A DNA stretch of 64,000 bases from Streptomyces pseudovenezuelae (GCF_001513955.1 NZ_KQ948144.1:1133076-1197075); one strand, 5' to 3'; shown: positions 34,406 to 43,279, numbered from the stretch's first letter. Program-made: numbers and translations. The notes: generated by a model from the letters alone, not told the origin.

Positions 34406-35767
34406 ATGTCCGTGTCCACCGTTGCCTCCGTCCAGACCGTTTGTGCCCCTCTGGCCGTGCTCGGGCGAGATGTCACCGTCCCGCTCGTCACCGGCGGCGA
34501 GGTGACCTACGCGGCGCTCGACTACGCGGCCAGCGCACCGGCCCTCCAGCGGGTCTGGGACGACGTGGCGGCGTACGCGCCCTACTACGGCAGCGTGCAC
34601 CGCGGGGCCGGCTACCTCTCCCAGCTGTCGACCGACCTGTTCGAGAACGCCCGCAGGACCGTCACCGAGTTCCTCGACTGCCGCGACGACGACCAGCTGA
34701 TCTTCACCCGCTCCACCACCGACTCGCTCAACCTCCTCGCCGCCGCGCTCCCCGCCGACTGCCAGGTCTTCGTCTTCGAGACCGAGCACCACGCGAGCCT
34801 GCTGCCCTGGCAGGACGCCCAGGTCAGCTACCTCGACGCCCCCCGCACCCCGGGGCAGGCCGTCGAGACCCTGGAGAAGGCCCTCGCCGGCCGGGACTCC
34901 CACGGTCCGGCCCTGGTGTGCGTCACCGGCGCCTCCAACGTCACCGGTGAGCTGTGGCCCGTACGAGAGCTCGCGGCGGCCGCTCACTCCTACGGTGCCC
35001 GTATCGTGCTGGACGCGGCCCAGCTCGCCCCGCACCACCCGGTGAGCGTCCGCGAGCTCGACGTCGACTGGGTCGCCTTCTCCGGCCACAAGCTCTACGC
35101 CCCCTTCGGCTCCGGCGTCCTGGCCGGCCGCGCCGACTGGCTCCGCGCCGCCGACCCCTACCTCGCGGGCGGCGGCGCCAGCCGCAAGGTCACCCGGCGC
35201 GAGGACGGGGGAGTGGACGTGGAGTGGCACGACAGCGCCGCCCGCCACGAGGCCGGCTCCCCGAACGTCATCGGCGCGTACTCCATCGCGTCGGCCTGCA
35301 AGGCGCTGACCGAGGCCGGCTTCGACAGCCTGGTCGCGCGCGAGCAGCACCTGATCGAGAAGGTCCGCGAAGGGCTGGCCGGGGTCCCCGAGGTGCGCGT
35401 CCTGTCCCTGTTCGGCGACGACGCCCCCCGCGTCGGAGTGCTCTCCTTCGTCGTCGAGGGCTGGAACAGCTCCCACTTCGCCGCCGCCCTCTCCGCCGAG
35501 TACGGCATCGGCGTCCGCGACGGACTCTTCTGCGCCCACCCCCTGGTCCGCACCCTCCTCGGCAGCGACCCGCAGTCACAGGGCGAGTGCGGTGCCCCCG
35601 AGGCCGCGCCCGGCGAGAAGTCCCTCAACGCGATCCGGGTGAGCTTCGGCGCGGGCACGCCGGACGAGCACGTGGAGCGGTTCGTGAAGGCCGTGAAGGA
35701 ACTGGTCGCGGACGGTGCGAAGTGGACGTACCGCACCGAGGACGGCCGCTGCGTCCCGGCCGTCTGA
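34406..35767 (+). CDS. Class V aminotransferase / cysteine desulfurase-like enzyme
   Basis: This 453-residue PLP enzyme has the Lys in AFSGHKLYAPFGSG and the His in FETEHHASLLPW. Asp/Gln of the PLP site are in IVLDAAQLAPHH, and RSTTDSLNLLAAAL is the phosphate-binding region. A Cys lies in RDGLFCAHPL. The substrate is not clear: class V includes cysteine desulfurases and related lyases. Control by an upstream SAM-IV riboswitch argues for a sulfur role, such as recovering sulfur from cysteine or a related amino acid. ATG 34406 has GGGAG upstream. No sulfur-pathway genes lie next to it. Confidence 0.88.
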   Translation: MSVSTVASVQTVCAPLAVLGRDVTVPLVTGGEVTYAALDYAASAPALQRVWDDVAAYAPYYGSVHRGAGYLSQLSTDLFENARRTVTEFLDCRDDDQLIFTRSTTDSLNLLAAALPADCQVFVFETEHHASLLPWQDAQVSYLDAPRTPGQAVETLEKALAGRDSHGPALVCVTGASNVTGELWPVRELAAAAHSYGARIVLDAAQLAPHHPVSVRELDVDWVAFSGHKLYAPFGSGVLAGRADWLRAADPYLAGGGASRKVTRREDGGVDVEWHDSAARHEAGSPNVIGAYSIASACKALTEAGFDSLVAREQHLIEKVREGLAGVPEVRVLSLFGDDAPRVGVLSFVVEGWNSSHFAAALSAEYGIGVRDGLFCAHPLVRTLLGSDPQSQGECGAPEAAPGEKSLNAIRVSFGAGTPDEHVERFVKAVKELVADGAKWTYRTEDGRCVPAV

Positions 35768-35835
35768 CGTACTGACGTCCGGCACGCGTATACGCTCCCC
35801 CTCAGCAGCCGTACGGAATGCAGGGGGAGCACGGG

Positions 35836-37977
35836 GTGCAGGAGCTGCGCGAGACGGACCCGCGGACCATCGGGCCCTACGAGGTCCTGGGCCGACTCGG
35901 GTCCGGCGGCATGGGCGAGGTGTATCTCGCCGAGGCGCGGGGCGGGCTGCGGCTGGCGGTGAAGGTCGTACGGGCCGAGCACGCCGAGGACCGCACCTTC
36001 CGCGCCCGGTTCCGGCACGAGGTGCGGGCCGCGCAGACCGTCGGCGGGGCGGGCACCTACACCGCACGGGTCGTGGACGCGGACACCGAGGCCGCCCGGC
36101 CCTGGATGGCGACCGAGTTCGTGCAGGGCCCGAACCTGCGGGACGCGGTGCTCGACCGGGGACCGCTGCCCGCGGACGCGGTACGGCTGCTGGCGGCCGC
36201 GCTCGCCGAGGCGCTCGCCGCGATCCACGCCAAGGGGCTGGTGCACCGGGACCTCAAGCCCTCGAACATCCTGCTCGCGCCGGACGGCCCCCGGGTCATC
36301 GACTTCGGGATCGTCCGGGCCCTGGAGGGCACCGCCCTGACCCGGACCGGCGTGGTCGTCGGGTCGGTCGGCTATCTCTCGCCCGAGCAGATCCGCAACG
36401 GCGCCCAGGTCGTGCCGGCCAGTGACGTCTTCTCCCTGGGCGCGGTGCTCGCCTACGCCTCAGGCGGCAAGGAACCCTTCGGCGAGGGCCAGGACTCGGT
36501 CGTCCTGCTGCGGATCCTGACCGGGGACGTCGACCTGTCCGCCGTACCGGCGGAGCAGCTGCCGCTGGTCGAGGCCTGTCTGCGGGACGACCCCGCCGCG
36601 CGGCCGGCCCCCGCTGAGCTGGTCGTGGCCGCGGGGCACAGCGCGGGGTCGTTGCGTGCCGGCCTGCGGCCGGGGTGGTACGCCCCCGGTGCCGAGAAGG
36701 AGCCCGAGACCGTCCACAGCGGTGCTCACTGGGTTCCCGCGCACGACTCCGGGGAGCGGGGGAGCCGGGTCGAGTACATGGCGCCGGTGACCCTCATGGA
36801 CGTCCCCGCGGTCACCCCGGTGACGCCGGCCACCGCCCCGCCGTCCCGGCGCGGGCTGCTGCGGGCCGTGGCGGGCGGCGTCGGCGTGGTCGCGGCCGGA
36901 GGGCTGGGCGGGTGGCTGTGGCTGCGGGAGACGCCGGACCGATCAGCCAAGACGGGGGCGGGGGGCCCGACGGGCACGCCCGCGACGGGCTGGCAGTACG
37001 AGGTCCAGGGGCTCGGCGGGCGGCGCGGCCCCTGCGCGGCCGTCTCGCCCGACGGCGCCCGGGTGTACGTGGGCGGCGCGGACGGCGCGCTGCACGGGCT
37101 GGACCTGGACGGGCGGACCGTGTGGCGGACCAGGCTCGGCGCCGAGGCCATGTCCCCGCTCGCCACCGCCGACGGCGTGTACTGCCTGCTGGAGGACGGC
37201 CAGGAGGGCGCCTCCAAGCTGTGCGCGCTCGGCCGGGGCGGCAGGATCCGCTGGACCAGGTCGTTCGCCGCGAACAGTCAGTTCCCGGTCGCCGCGGGCC
37301 GACTGGTCCTGGTGTCCTACGGCCACGGCTCGGACGCGGGCGGGGTGCGGGCCTACGCCCCCGACGGCAGCGTGCGCTGGTCCACGTCGACCGGCGCCGC
37401 GCCCACCAGCGAGCCCACCGTGGCGGACGGGGTCGTCTACGTCGGTACCTTCGGGGACCAGGTCCAGGCCCTGGACGCGCAGAACGGAAAGCGGCTCTGG
37501 GCGACGAAGGCCGGCCTCGACACCGGGCGGCCCACCCCGGTCGGCGACACGCTGATCGTCGGGTCGGGCGGCGAGCAGACGCTGCACGGCATCGGCCGCA
37601 CGGGCACGCCCCTGTGGGACTCGACCAACGACAAGGCGTACGGCAGCCGCTACTTCACCTGCGTGCCGTTCGGCGGCCTGGGCGTCACCGCGTCCGACTA
37701 CGAACTGGTCGCCCTGGACCCGGCCGACGGATCGACGGCGTGGTCCTTCCGGTTCACCGACGAGGGGAGCCAGTACAGCGACCCGGTGGTCTCCGGCGAC
37801 ACCGTCTACGTGCGCCGCGGTTCGACCCTCTACGGCGTCAACCGCGCGGGCAGGCAGACCTGGCACAAGCGCGTCGAGGGCGGGGCGTCCGTCGGCACCC
37901 AGTCCCCGGTGGTCCGGGGCGGCCGGGTCTACGTGGCGACCGCCGACGGCCTCACCGTGCTCGCGCTGGATTCCTAG
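35836..37977 (+). CDS. Ser/Thr protein kinase with PQQ-like propeller
   Basis: This is a 713-residue kinase. The Gly loop LGSGGMGEVYLAEA, the Lys in RLAVKVV, HRDLKPSN starting at residue 137 and DFG starting at 156 indicate activity. After a linker, Arg338-Arg339 (SRRGLLR) begins a hydrophobic segment (about 340-363), followed by an outer propeller (ARVYVGGADGALHGLDLDG, VYVGTFGDQVQALDAQNGKRLW). GTG 35836 is preferred over ATG 35818 because CAGGGGGAG lies six bases before it. The general design matches the kinase at 14113. The stop overlaps the RAM-domain gene by four bases, convergent. Confidence 0.9.
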   Translation: MQELRETDPRTIGPYEVLGRLGSGGMGEVYLAEARGGLRLAVKVVRAEHAEDRTFRARFRHEVRAAQTVGGAGTYTARVVDADTEAARPWMATEFVQGPNLRDAVLDRGPLPADAVRLLAAALAEALAAIHAKGLVHRDLKPSNILLAPDGPRVIDFGIVRALEGTALTRTGVVVGSVGYLSPEQIRNGAQVVPASDVFSLGAVLAYASGGKEPFGEGQDSVVLLRILTGDVDLSAVPAEQLPLVEACLRDDPAARPAPAELVVAAGHSAGSLRAGLRPGWYAPGAEKEPETVHSGAHWVPAHDSGERGSRVEYMAPVTLMDVPAVTPVTPATAPPSRRGLLRAVAGGVGVVAAGGLGGWLWLRETPDRSAKTGAGGPTGTPATGWQYEVQGLGGRRGPCAAVSPDGARVYVGGADGALHGLDLDGRTVWRTRLGAEAMSPLATADGVYCLLEDGQEGASKLCALGRGGRIRWTRSFAANSQFPVAAGRLVLVSYGHGSDAGGVRAYAPDGSVRWSTSTGAAPTSEPTVADGVVYVGTFGDQVQALDAQNGKRLWATKAGLDTGRPTPVGDTLIVGSGGEQTLHGIGRTGTPLWDSTNDKAYGSRYFTCVPFGGLGVTASDYELVALDPADGSTAWSFRFTDEGSQYSDPVVSGDTVYVRRGSTLYGVNRAGRQTWHKRVEGGASVGTQSPVVRGGRVYVATADGLTVLALDS

Positions 37978-38255
37978 CTGTCGAGGCCGATCGCGAACGC
38001 GGCTTCCAGGTCGTGCTGGGAGTACGTGCGGAAGGCCACGTGGGTGTCGGTCCCCTCGACGCCCGGGATCTTGCTGATGCTGCCGGGGATGACCTCGGCG
38101 AGGTCCTCGTGCTGCTTGACCCGGACCATGGCGATCAGGTCGTACGTGCCCGTCACGGAGAAGACCTCGCTCACGGACTCCAGCGCGGCGATCCGCTCCG
38201 CGATCTCGGGGATCCGGTCCACGCTGGTCTTGATGAGGACGATCGCGGTGATCAC
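37974..38255 (-). CDS. Stand-alone Lrp/AsnC ligand-binding (RAM) protein
   Basis: This 93-residue protein is a RAM domain without the helix-turn-helix: MITAIVLIKTSVDRIPEIAERI, SVSEVFSVTGTYDLIAMVRVK, IPGVEGTDTHVAFRTYS. RAM domains bind amino acids and assemble into dimers and octamers. Its GTG overlaps the TGA of the rhomboid gene (GTGA), so the two are translationally coupled. It might modulate a full-length Lrp protein encoded elsewhere, or act as a small-molecule sensor. Confidence 0.9.
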   Translation of the reverse strand: MITAIVLIKTSVDRIPEIAERIAALESVSEVFSVTGTYDLIAMVRVKQHEDLAEVIPGSISKIPGVEGTDTHVAFRTYSQHDLEAAFAIGLDS

Positions 38256-38992
38256 GGCTGGTTCTCTCCCTCGGGTGCCGGGGCTGGGGCGGCCCTCACT
38301 CTAGTCGTACGGCCGAAACGCACCCAGGCGAAGACCAGGCCCAGGCCGAAGCCCACCAGGTGGGCCAGATAGGCCACCCCGGGGCCGTCGGAGGCCCGGC
38401 CCGCGGCGAGCCATTGCAGCGCCGCCCAGAAGGGCAGGACGACCCAGGCGGGAAAGCGCAGCGGCAGGAAGAACAGGAACGGCAGCAGACTGGTCACCCG
38501 GGCCCCGGGGAACAGGAAGAGAAGCGCGCCGAGGACTGCCGAGATCGCCCCGGAGGCACCGACCAGGGACTGCCCGGAGTCGGCGTTCGCGGCCGCGTAG
38601 CCCAGCAGGGCGAGGTAGCCGCAGCCGACGTAGAACAGGAGGAACTGCACCCGGCCCATCCGTTCCTCGGTCATCACCCCGAACACGTAGAGGAAGAGCA
38701 TGTTGCCCAGCAGGTGCACCCAGCTGCCGTGCACGAACAGTGCGGTGGCCGGGGTGAGGGCGGCGCCCGGGGAGCCCTCGAAGAGCTCGGCGGGGACCAC
38801 GCCCCAGCGGTGGAACCAGGCGCGCTGGGCGGCCAGGGCCGCGTCCCCGGAGCCGTAGGCCGGGTCGAGACCCGAGGCGGGGCCGATCACGAAGACCAGC
38901 GTGCACACGGCGATGAGGCCGTAGGTGACCGGAGCCGGCCCCCACAGCGTCCTGCCTGCTCCACCGAGTGTCACCCTCCAGTTGCGGATCAT
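38252..38992 (-). CDS. Rhomboid-family intramembrane serine protease
   Basis: This protein has about 246 residues and six or seven helices. The catalytic Ser lies in SLVGASGAISAVLGALL and the His in VAYLAHLVGFGLGL. The N-terminal HGSWVHLLGNMLFLYVFG holds the conserved His and Asn of loop 2. It should be an active membrane protease; the substrate is unknown. ATG 38992 is used; GTG 38998 is also possible, and no strong Shine-Dalgarno is seen. The RAM-domain gene follows with GTGA overlap. Confidence 0.9.
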   Translation of the reverse strand: MIRNWRVTLGGAGRTLWGPAPVTYGLIAVCTLVFVIGPASGLDPAYGSGDAALAAQRAWFHRWGVVPAELFEGSPGAALTPATALFVHGSWVHLLGNMLFLYVFGVMTEERMGRVQFLLFYVGCGYLALLGYAAANADSGQSLVGASGAISAVLGALLFLFPGARVTSLLPFLFFLPLRFPAWVVLPFWAALQWLAAGRASDGPGVAYLAHLVGFGLGLVFAWVRFGRTTRVRAAPAPAPEGENQP

Positions 38993-39163
38993 GAACACAG
39001 AGCATGACGTAACGGGACGCAAGCGAACAGAGCGCCTCGCCGCCGGAGAGGTCCTGTGGACGTCCGAGCGGCGAGTACTCGCCAGGCCGTAGGGTTACGA
39101 GCCACATGCACCGGGACGCCGGTGCGTCACCGACAATGGCTAGTAGGAAAGAGCACAGGCACG

Positions 39164-39403
39164 ATGACGGTTCCCCTCCCGACCGCCTCGACGCGGTGGC
39201 GCTGCACCCTCTGCGGCAACCTCACGCGCTTCGACGTGACCCGCTCGTCGAAGGTCGTCGAGTACGTCCATCTCGACCTGGCGGGAGACCCGAAGGTCGA
39301 GGAGCGCGAGGTGGTCAGTGAGACCATCGAGTCGGTGCGCTGCCGCTGGTGCAACGCCGTGGACCAGGTGGAACTCGTGGACAGGCCGGGCGCCGGTTCC
39401 TGA
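39164..39403 (+). CDS. Small zinc-ribbon-like hypothetical protein, 79 aa
   Basis: This 79-residue protein has two CxxC pairs, CTLC near residue 15 and CRWC near residue 62, which probably bind one zinc ion. The middle is RSSKVVEYVHLDLAGDPKVEERE. ATG 39164 is preceded by ACAGG. The function is unknown. It lies immediately upstream of the NYN-domain gene (35 bp) on the same strand, hinting at a shared nucleic-acid role. Confidence 0.75.
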   Translation: MTVPLPTASTRWRCTLCGNLTRFDVTRSSKVVEYVHLDLAGDPKVEEREVVSETIESVRCRWCNAVDQVELVDRPGAGS

Positions 39404-39438
39404 CCGGGCCGGCCCCGCACAGTGATGGGGTGTGAGGG

Positions 39439-40782
39439 ATGGTGGAGACACAAGGCGGGGAGCCGGGCGACGGCGCCGCCGAGGTGCTCGACCGTCCGCT
39501 GCCCGACGGTGTGCGGCGCAGGGTCGTGCACATCGTCTCCGAGGGGTTCGGCGGGCTGACCGTCGGCGAACTGCCCGCGCAGCTGAGGCAGTACGCGCGC
39601 TTCGCGCCGAACCGGCGGGCCAAGTTCGCGGGCAACGCGATGGCGGCCGCGCTGGAGACCGATCCGCTGTTCCGTCAGCGCATCGGGGAGAAGTTCAGAG
39701 AGGCCCAGCCGGAGCTGGCCGGCGCCCTCGACTCCGGTTCCCCGCCCCCGGCCGCGGATCCGCTCGATGTGGCGGCCGCGGCCTATGTTCTGCGTCCCAC
39801 CGGCTGGGTCAAGCTGGTCACCGCGGCCGGCGAGGAGGCCCAGCGCGCCGACGCCGAGCGGGCCGACGAGGAGAGCCGCGCCGAGCTGGAGCGGCTGCGC
39901 GAGGAACTCGCGGCCGCCCGTGGCCAGACGCGCGCCGAGACCGAGCGGCTGCGCACCGAGCTGGAGTCCGCCAAGAAGGAAGCCGAATCGCTTCACCGGA
40001 AGCTGCGCGCGGCACTCAGTGACGTCAAGCGCGGTGAGGCGGCCCTGCGCAAGCTGCGGGCCGAGACGGAGACCGTACGCGCGGAGGGTCACGCCCAGGT
40101 GTCCGCCGCCGAGAGCGAGTCCCGGCGCCTGAAGGCACGCCTGGGGGAGGCTGAGGCCGCTCTGGAGGCCACGCGCAGAGCGGCACGGGAGGGGCGCAGT
40201 GTCGAGGACATGCGCGTGCGTCTGCTTCTGGACACCGTCCTGGACGCGGCCCAGGGGCTGCGCCGGGAACTGGCCCTGCCGCCGGTCTCCGTCCGGCCCG
40301 CCGAGACGGTGGACGCGGTCGAACCGGGCCGCATGACCCCGAAGGACATCGCCGCGCGGGCCCTGTCCGAGAACGACCCCGCCATCCTGGACCAGCTTCT
40401 CGCCCTGCCCCAGGCGCACTTGGTGGTCGACGGCTACAACGTCACCAAGACCGGCTATCCCCAGATGCCGCTGGAGAAGCAGCGCCTCAGACTGCTGGGG
40501 CAGCTCTCCCAGCTCGCCGCGCAGACCGGGGCAGAGGTGACCTGCGTCTTCGACGGGGCCGAACTCGCCGCGCCGGTGCTGCTCGCGCCGCCGCGCGGGG
40601 TGCGGGTGCTGTTCTCCAAGGCGGGTGTCACCGCCGACGAGCTGATCCGCCAGCTGGTGCGCGCCGAGCCGCCCGGGCGGCCGGTGATCGTCGCCTCGAC
40701 GGATCGCGAGGTCGCCGACGGCATCGCCAAGGCGGGCGCGCGGCCGGTCGCATCTGCGGTGCTTCTCAAGCGCCTGTCCTAA
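39439..40782 (+). CDS. NYN (YacP-like) domain ribonuclease-type protein with coiled coil
   Basis: This is a 447-residue protein. The N-terminal part (about 20-120) is a small helical domain (FGGLTVGELPAQLRQYARF). A charged coiled coil (about 135-270) with repeated Glu, Arg and Ala follows, and a C-terminal NYN/PIN-like domain (about 320-447) shows LVVDGYNVTKTGYP, EVTCVFDGAE and VIVASTDREVADG, the acidic residues expected for metal-dependent RNA cleavage. YacP/Rae1-like proteins cut mRNA at the ribosome, so RNA processing is a fair guess. The start (ATG 39439 or GTG 39442) is not fully certain. Confidence 0.85.
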   Translation: MVETQGGEPGDGAAEVLDRPLPDGVRRRVVHIVSEGFGGLTVGELPAQLRQYARFAPNRRAKFAGNAMAAALETDPLFRQRIGEKFREAQPELAGALDSGSPPPAADPLDVAAAAYVLRPTGWVKLVTAAGEEAQRADAERADEESRAELERLREELAAARGQTRAETERLRTELESAKKEAESLHRKLRAALSDVKRGEAALRKLRAETETVRAEGHAQVSAAESESRRLKARLGEAEAALEATRRAAREGRSVEDMRVRLLLDTVLDAAQGLRRELALPPVSVRPAETVDAVEPGRMTPKDIAARALSENDPAILDQLLALPQAHLVVDGYNVTKTGYPQMPLEKQRLRLLGQLSQLAAQTGAEVTCVFDGAELAAPVLLAPPRGVRVLFSKAGVTADELIRQLVRAEPPGRPVIVASTDREVADGIAKAGARPVASAVLLKRLS

Positions 40783-40866
40783 ACATCAAAGTCCAGGTTT
40801 AATGCCCGAATTGGCCGTATCATCACGCAACGTAGCGTCAAGCCCGCCTCACTGCATGTGAGTTAT

Positions 40867-40881
40867 GTGCAAAGAATGCAC
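40867..40881. promoter_or_regulatory. Short inverted repeat upstream of the NlpC/P60 promoter
   Basis: GTGCA (40867-40871) and TGCAC (40877-40881) flank AAGAA, a 15-bp symmetric site about 30 bp upstream of the -35 box. It may be an activator or repressor site for the cell-wall hydrolase gene. Confidence 0.35.
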
Positions 40882-40909
40882 GCTGTGACGAGATTTTGCT
40901 CCTGAGGAT

Positions 40910-40968
40910 TTGAACTGATCACGGGAAGGTCACTAGGGTCTGGGCTCGAACCTCCGAGCGGGTGATCA
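40910..40968 (+). promoter_or_regulatory. Promoter of the first NlpC/P60 gene with flanking inverted repeat
   Basis: TTGAAC (40910-40915), an 18-bp spacer and TAGGGT (40934-40939) make a good vegetative promoter. TGATCAC (40916-40922) and GTGATCA (40962-40968) are perfect arms on either side of the -10 box, the second lying 24 bp before the GTG start. They may bind a regulator by looping. In the mRNA only the second arm is present, so a simple RNA hairpin is not expected. Confidence 0.55.
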
Positions 40969-40991
40969 CTCAAAAGAAGGAGTTCACCTCC

Positions 40992-42026
40992 GTGGCGTCC
41001 CACCGTCGACCCAAGCAGCCGAGCCGTACGCGCGTGACCGTGCTCACGACCGCAGCGGCTGCCGCCGTGGCCCTCAGTGCCAATGCCGCCAATGCCGCGC
41101 CGAGCGAGAAGCCGAGCAAGGACGAGGTCAAGGCGAAGGTCGACGCCCTGTACGAGCAGGCCGAGCAGGCCACCGAGAAGCTCAACGGGGCCAAGGAGAA
41201 GCAGGAGAAGCTCCAGAAGGAGATCTCCACCATCCAGGACAACGTGGCCCGCGGCCAGGACGACCTGAACGAACTCCGTGACTCCATGGGCATGGCGGCC
41301 GCCGCGCAGTACCGCACCGGCTCCATCGACTCCTCGCTCCAGCTCTTCCTGTCGTCGAACCCGGACGACTACCTGGACAAGGCGTCCACCGCCGACCAGC
41401 TCAGCTCCCAGCAGGTCGAGGCGCTGAAGAAGATCCAGGAGAAGCAGCGCGAGCTGGCCCAGGACCGGGCCGAGGCCTCCGAGAAGCTCAAGGACCTCGC
41501 GAGCACCCGCACCGAACTGGCCAAGCAGAAGAAGTCCGTTCAGGGCAAGCTCGCCGAGGCGCAGAAGCTCCTCAACTCGCTGACCGCCGCCGAGAAGGCC
41601 GCCCTCGCCGCCGCCGACGCCCGCGCCAGCCGCTCCGCCAGCGAGCGCGTGGACCTCGGTGACGCCCCCGCGTCCTCCGCCCGGGCCCAGGCGGCCTTCA
41701 GCGCCGCCCAGACCCAGCTCGGCAAGCCGTACGTCTACGGCGCCACCGGCACCGCCTCCTACGACTGCTCGGGCCTGACCTCCTGGGCCTACGCGCAGGC
41801 CGGCATCACCATCCCGCGCACCTCGCAGGCCCAGGCCAACGCCGGCACCCGCATCTACAGCATGAGCGACCTCAAGGTCGGCGATCTGGTCATCTTCTAC
41901 GGCGACCTGCACCATGTCGCCCTGTACGCGGGCAACGGCCAGGTCATCCACGCCCCGCGCACCGGCACGGTCGTGCGCTACGAGTCGATCAACAACATGC
42001 CGTTCCAGTTCGGCGTGCGGATCTGA
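40992..42026 (+). CDS. Secreted NlpC/P60 endopeptidase with coiled coil (RipA-like)
   Basis: This 344-residue cell-wall hydrolase has a Sec signal ending NAANA-AP (about residue 35), a long coiled-coil N-domain (about 40-215) and a C-terminal NlpC/P60 domain (about 230-344). The catalytic Cys is in YDCSGLTSWAYAQAG and the His in DLHHVALYAGNGQVIHAP. These enzymes cut peptide stems of peptidoglycan during growth and division, with the coiled coil acting as a regulatory module. GTG 40992 is chosen because AAGGAG lies nine bases upstream. A close paralogue follows. Confidence 0.92.
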   Translation: MASHRRPKQPSRTRVTVLTTAAAAAVALSANAANAAPSEKPSKDEVKAKVDALYEQAEQATEKLNGAKEKQEKLQKEISTIQDNVARGQDDLNELRDSMGMAAAAQYRTGSIDSSLQLFLSSNPDDYLDKASTADQLSSQQVEALKKIQEKQRELAQDRAEASEKLKDLASTRTELAKQKKSVQGKLAEAQKLLNSLTAAEKAALAAADARASRSASERVDLGDAPASSARAQAAFSAAQTQLGKPYVYGATGTASYDCSGLTSWAYAQAGITIPRTSQAQANAGTRIYSMSDLKVGDLVIFYGDLHHVALYAGNGQVIHAPRTGTVVRYESINNMPFQFGVRI

Positions 42027-42098
42027 GACCCGCGGCCGTTCAAGATCGCGACGACTCACCCCCCGTTCGGGCGAATCGCGACAACTTCATCTGACCCC

Positions 42099-42134
42099 AC
42101 GCCCCGCCCATGACCTGCGTCTGAGGCGGGGCGT
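42099..42134 (+). terminator. Terminator between the NlpC/P60 paralogues
   Basis: ACGCCCCGCC (42099-42108) and GGCGGGGCGT (42125-42134) are perfect arms with a 16-base loop, followed by CACTTTGTG. It comes 70 bp after the first gene and suggests that the two NlpC/P60 genes are transcribed separately. Confidence 0.7.
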
Positions 42135-42229
42135 CACTTTGTGTACCCGCTGAGGTCTTTGGCCGGGTCCCGTTCCCGGGGCTACTGTCTGCCGCGTTCT
42201 CGTCCGCCAAGGGAAGGAGCGCGGCCTCC

Positions 42230-43246
42230 GTGGGGTCCCATCGCCGCCTTGTCCAGACGTCCGGGTTCAACCGGGGCGCCGGTACCGCCCTGTGCGTGCT
42301 GTCCGCGGCGGCCGCCGCGCTCGGCGCCGTACCGGCCGCCGCCGCTCCGACCGACGACACCAGGGCCGAGGTGGACCGCCTCTACGAGCAGGCCGAGCAG
42401 GCCACCGAGGCCTACAACAAGGCCGACGAGCGCGCCGACTCGCTGCGTGAGGACGTCAGCACCGCTCAGGACGCGATCGCCCGGCAGCAGGAGCGCATCA
42501 ACTCCATGCGGGAGGCGCTCGGTTCCCTGGCCGGGGCGCAGTACCGCTCCGGCGGCCTCGACCCCTCCCTCGCGCTGCTGTTCTCCGACGACCCGGACGA
42601 CTACCTCGACAAGGCCACCGTCCTGGACCGCGTCAACGCCCGTCAGGCGGGCGAGCTCAAGGACCTCCAGGAGGCCATGCGCGAACTCGCCCAGGAGCGC
42701 AGCGAGGCGGCCCGCAAACTCGGTGAACTGGAGAAGAGCCGCAAGGCCGTCGCCTCCCACAAGCGGACCGTCGAGAGGAAGCTCGCCCGAGCGCGCGAGC
42801 TGCTCAACTCCCTGCCGTCCGACGAGCGGGCCGCCTACGACCGGGTCTCCCGCTCCGGGCGCTCCGACCTGCCCGACCTCTCGGGGGCCGCGGCGCCCTC
42901 GGGCCGGGCCGCCGCCGCCGTGGCCGCCGCACAGTCCGCGATCGGCAAGCCGTACGTGTGGGGCGCCAACGGGCCCAACGGCTTCGACTGTTCGGGCCTG
43001 ATGCAGTGGTCCTACGCCCAGGCCGGCGTCTCCCTCCCGCGCACCTCGCAGGCCCAGCGCTACGCCGGCCGCCAGGTGCCCCTCTCCCAGGCGCGGCCCG
43101 GCGACCTGGTCACCTACCGGGGCGATGCCAGCCACGTCGGCATGTACGTGGGCAACGGCCAGGTCGTGCACGCCCCCTACCCGGGGGCCCCGGTGCGCTA
43201 CGACCCGGTGGGCATGATGCCGGGGGCGACGGTCACGCGCCCCTGA
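42230..43246 (+). CDS. Secreted NlpC/P60 endopeptidase, paralogue of the preceding gene
   Basis: This 338-residue protein has the same layout as the previous gene: signal peptide (ends AVPAAAA-AP), coiled coil (LYEQAEQATEAYNKADERAD) and C-terminal NlpC/P60 domain with the catalytic Cys in FDCSGLMQWSYAQAG and the His in ASHVGMYVGNGQVVHAP. Shared segments such as VDRLYEQAEQATE and LPRTSQAQ show a tandem duplication. GTG 42230 is preceded by AAGGAG ten bases upstream. Even the start context (CTCCGTGG) is shared. The two may act at different growth stages or sites. Confidence 0.92.
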   Translation: MGSHRRLVQTSGFNRGAGTALCVLSAAAAALGAVPAAAAPTDDTRAEVDRLYEQAEQATEAYNKADERADSLREDVSTAQDAIARQQERINSMREALGSLAGAQYRSGGLDPSLALLFSDDPDDYLDKATVLDRVNARQAGELKDLQEAMRELAQERSEAARKLGELEKSRKAVASHKRTVERKLARARELLNSLPSDERAAYDRVSRSGRSDLPDLSGAAAPSGRAAAAVAAAQSAIGKPYVWGANGPNGFDCSGLMQWSYAQAGVSLPRTSQAQRYAGRQVPLSQARPGDLVTYRGDASHVGMYVGNGQVVHAPYPGAPVRYDPVGMMPGATVTRP

Positions 43247-43279
43247 CCGACGGCCGCGATACCCGTACGATCGGGAAAC

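Noticed and set aside
40783..40991. c-di-AMP (ydaO) riboswitch upstream of the first NlpC/P60 gene
   Set aside because: Known for some Streptomyces cell-wall hydrolase genes, but the conserved core is not present and the promoter leaves only about 50 nt of leader.
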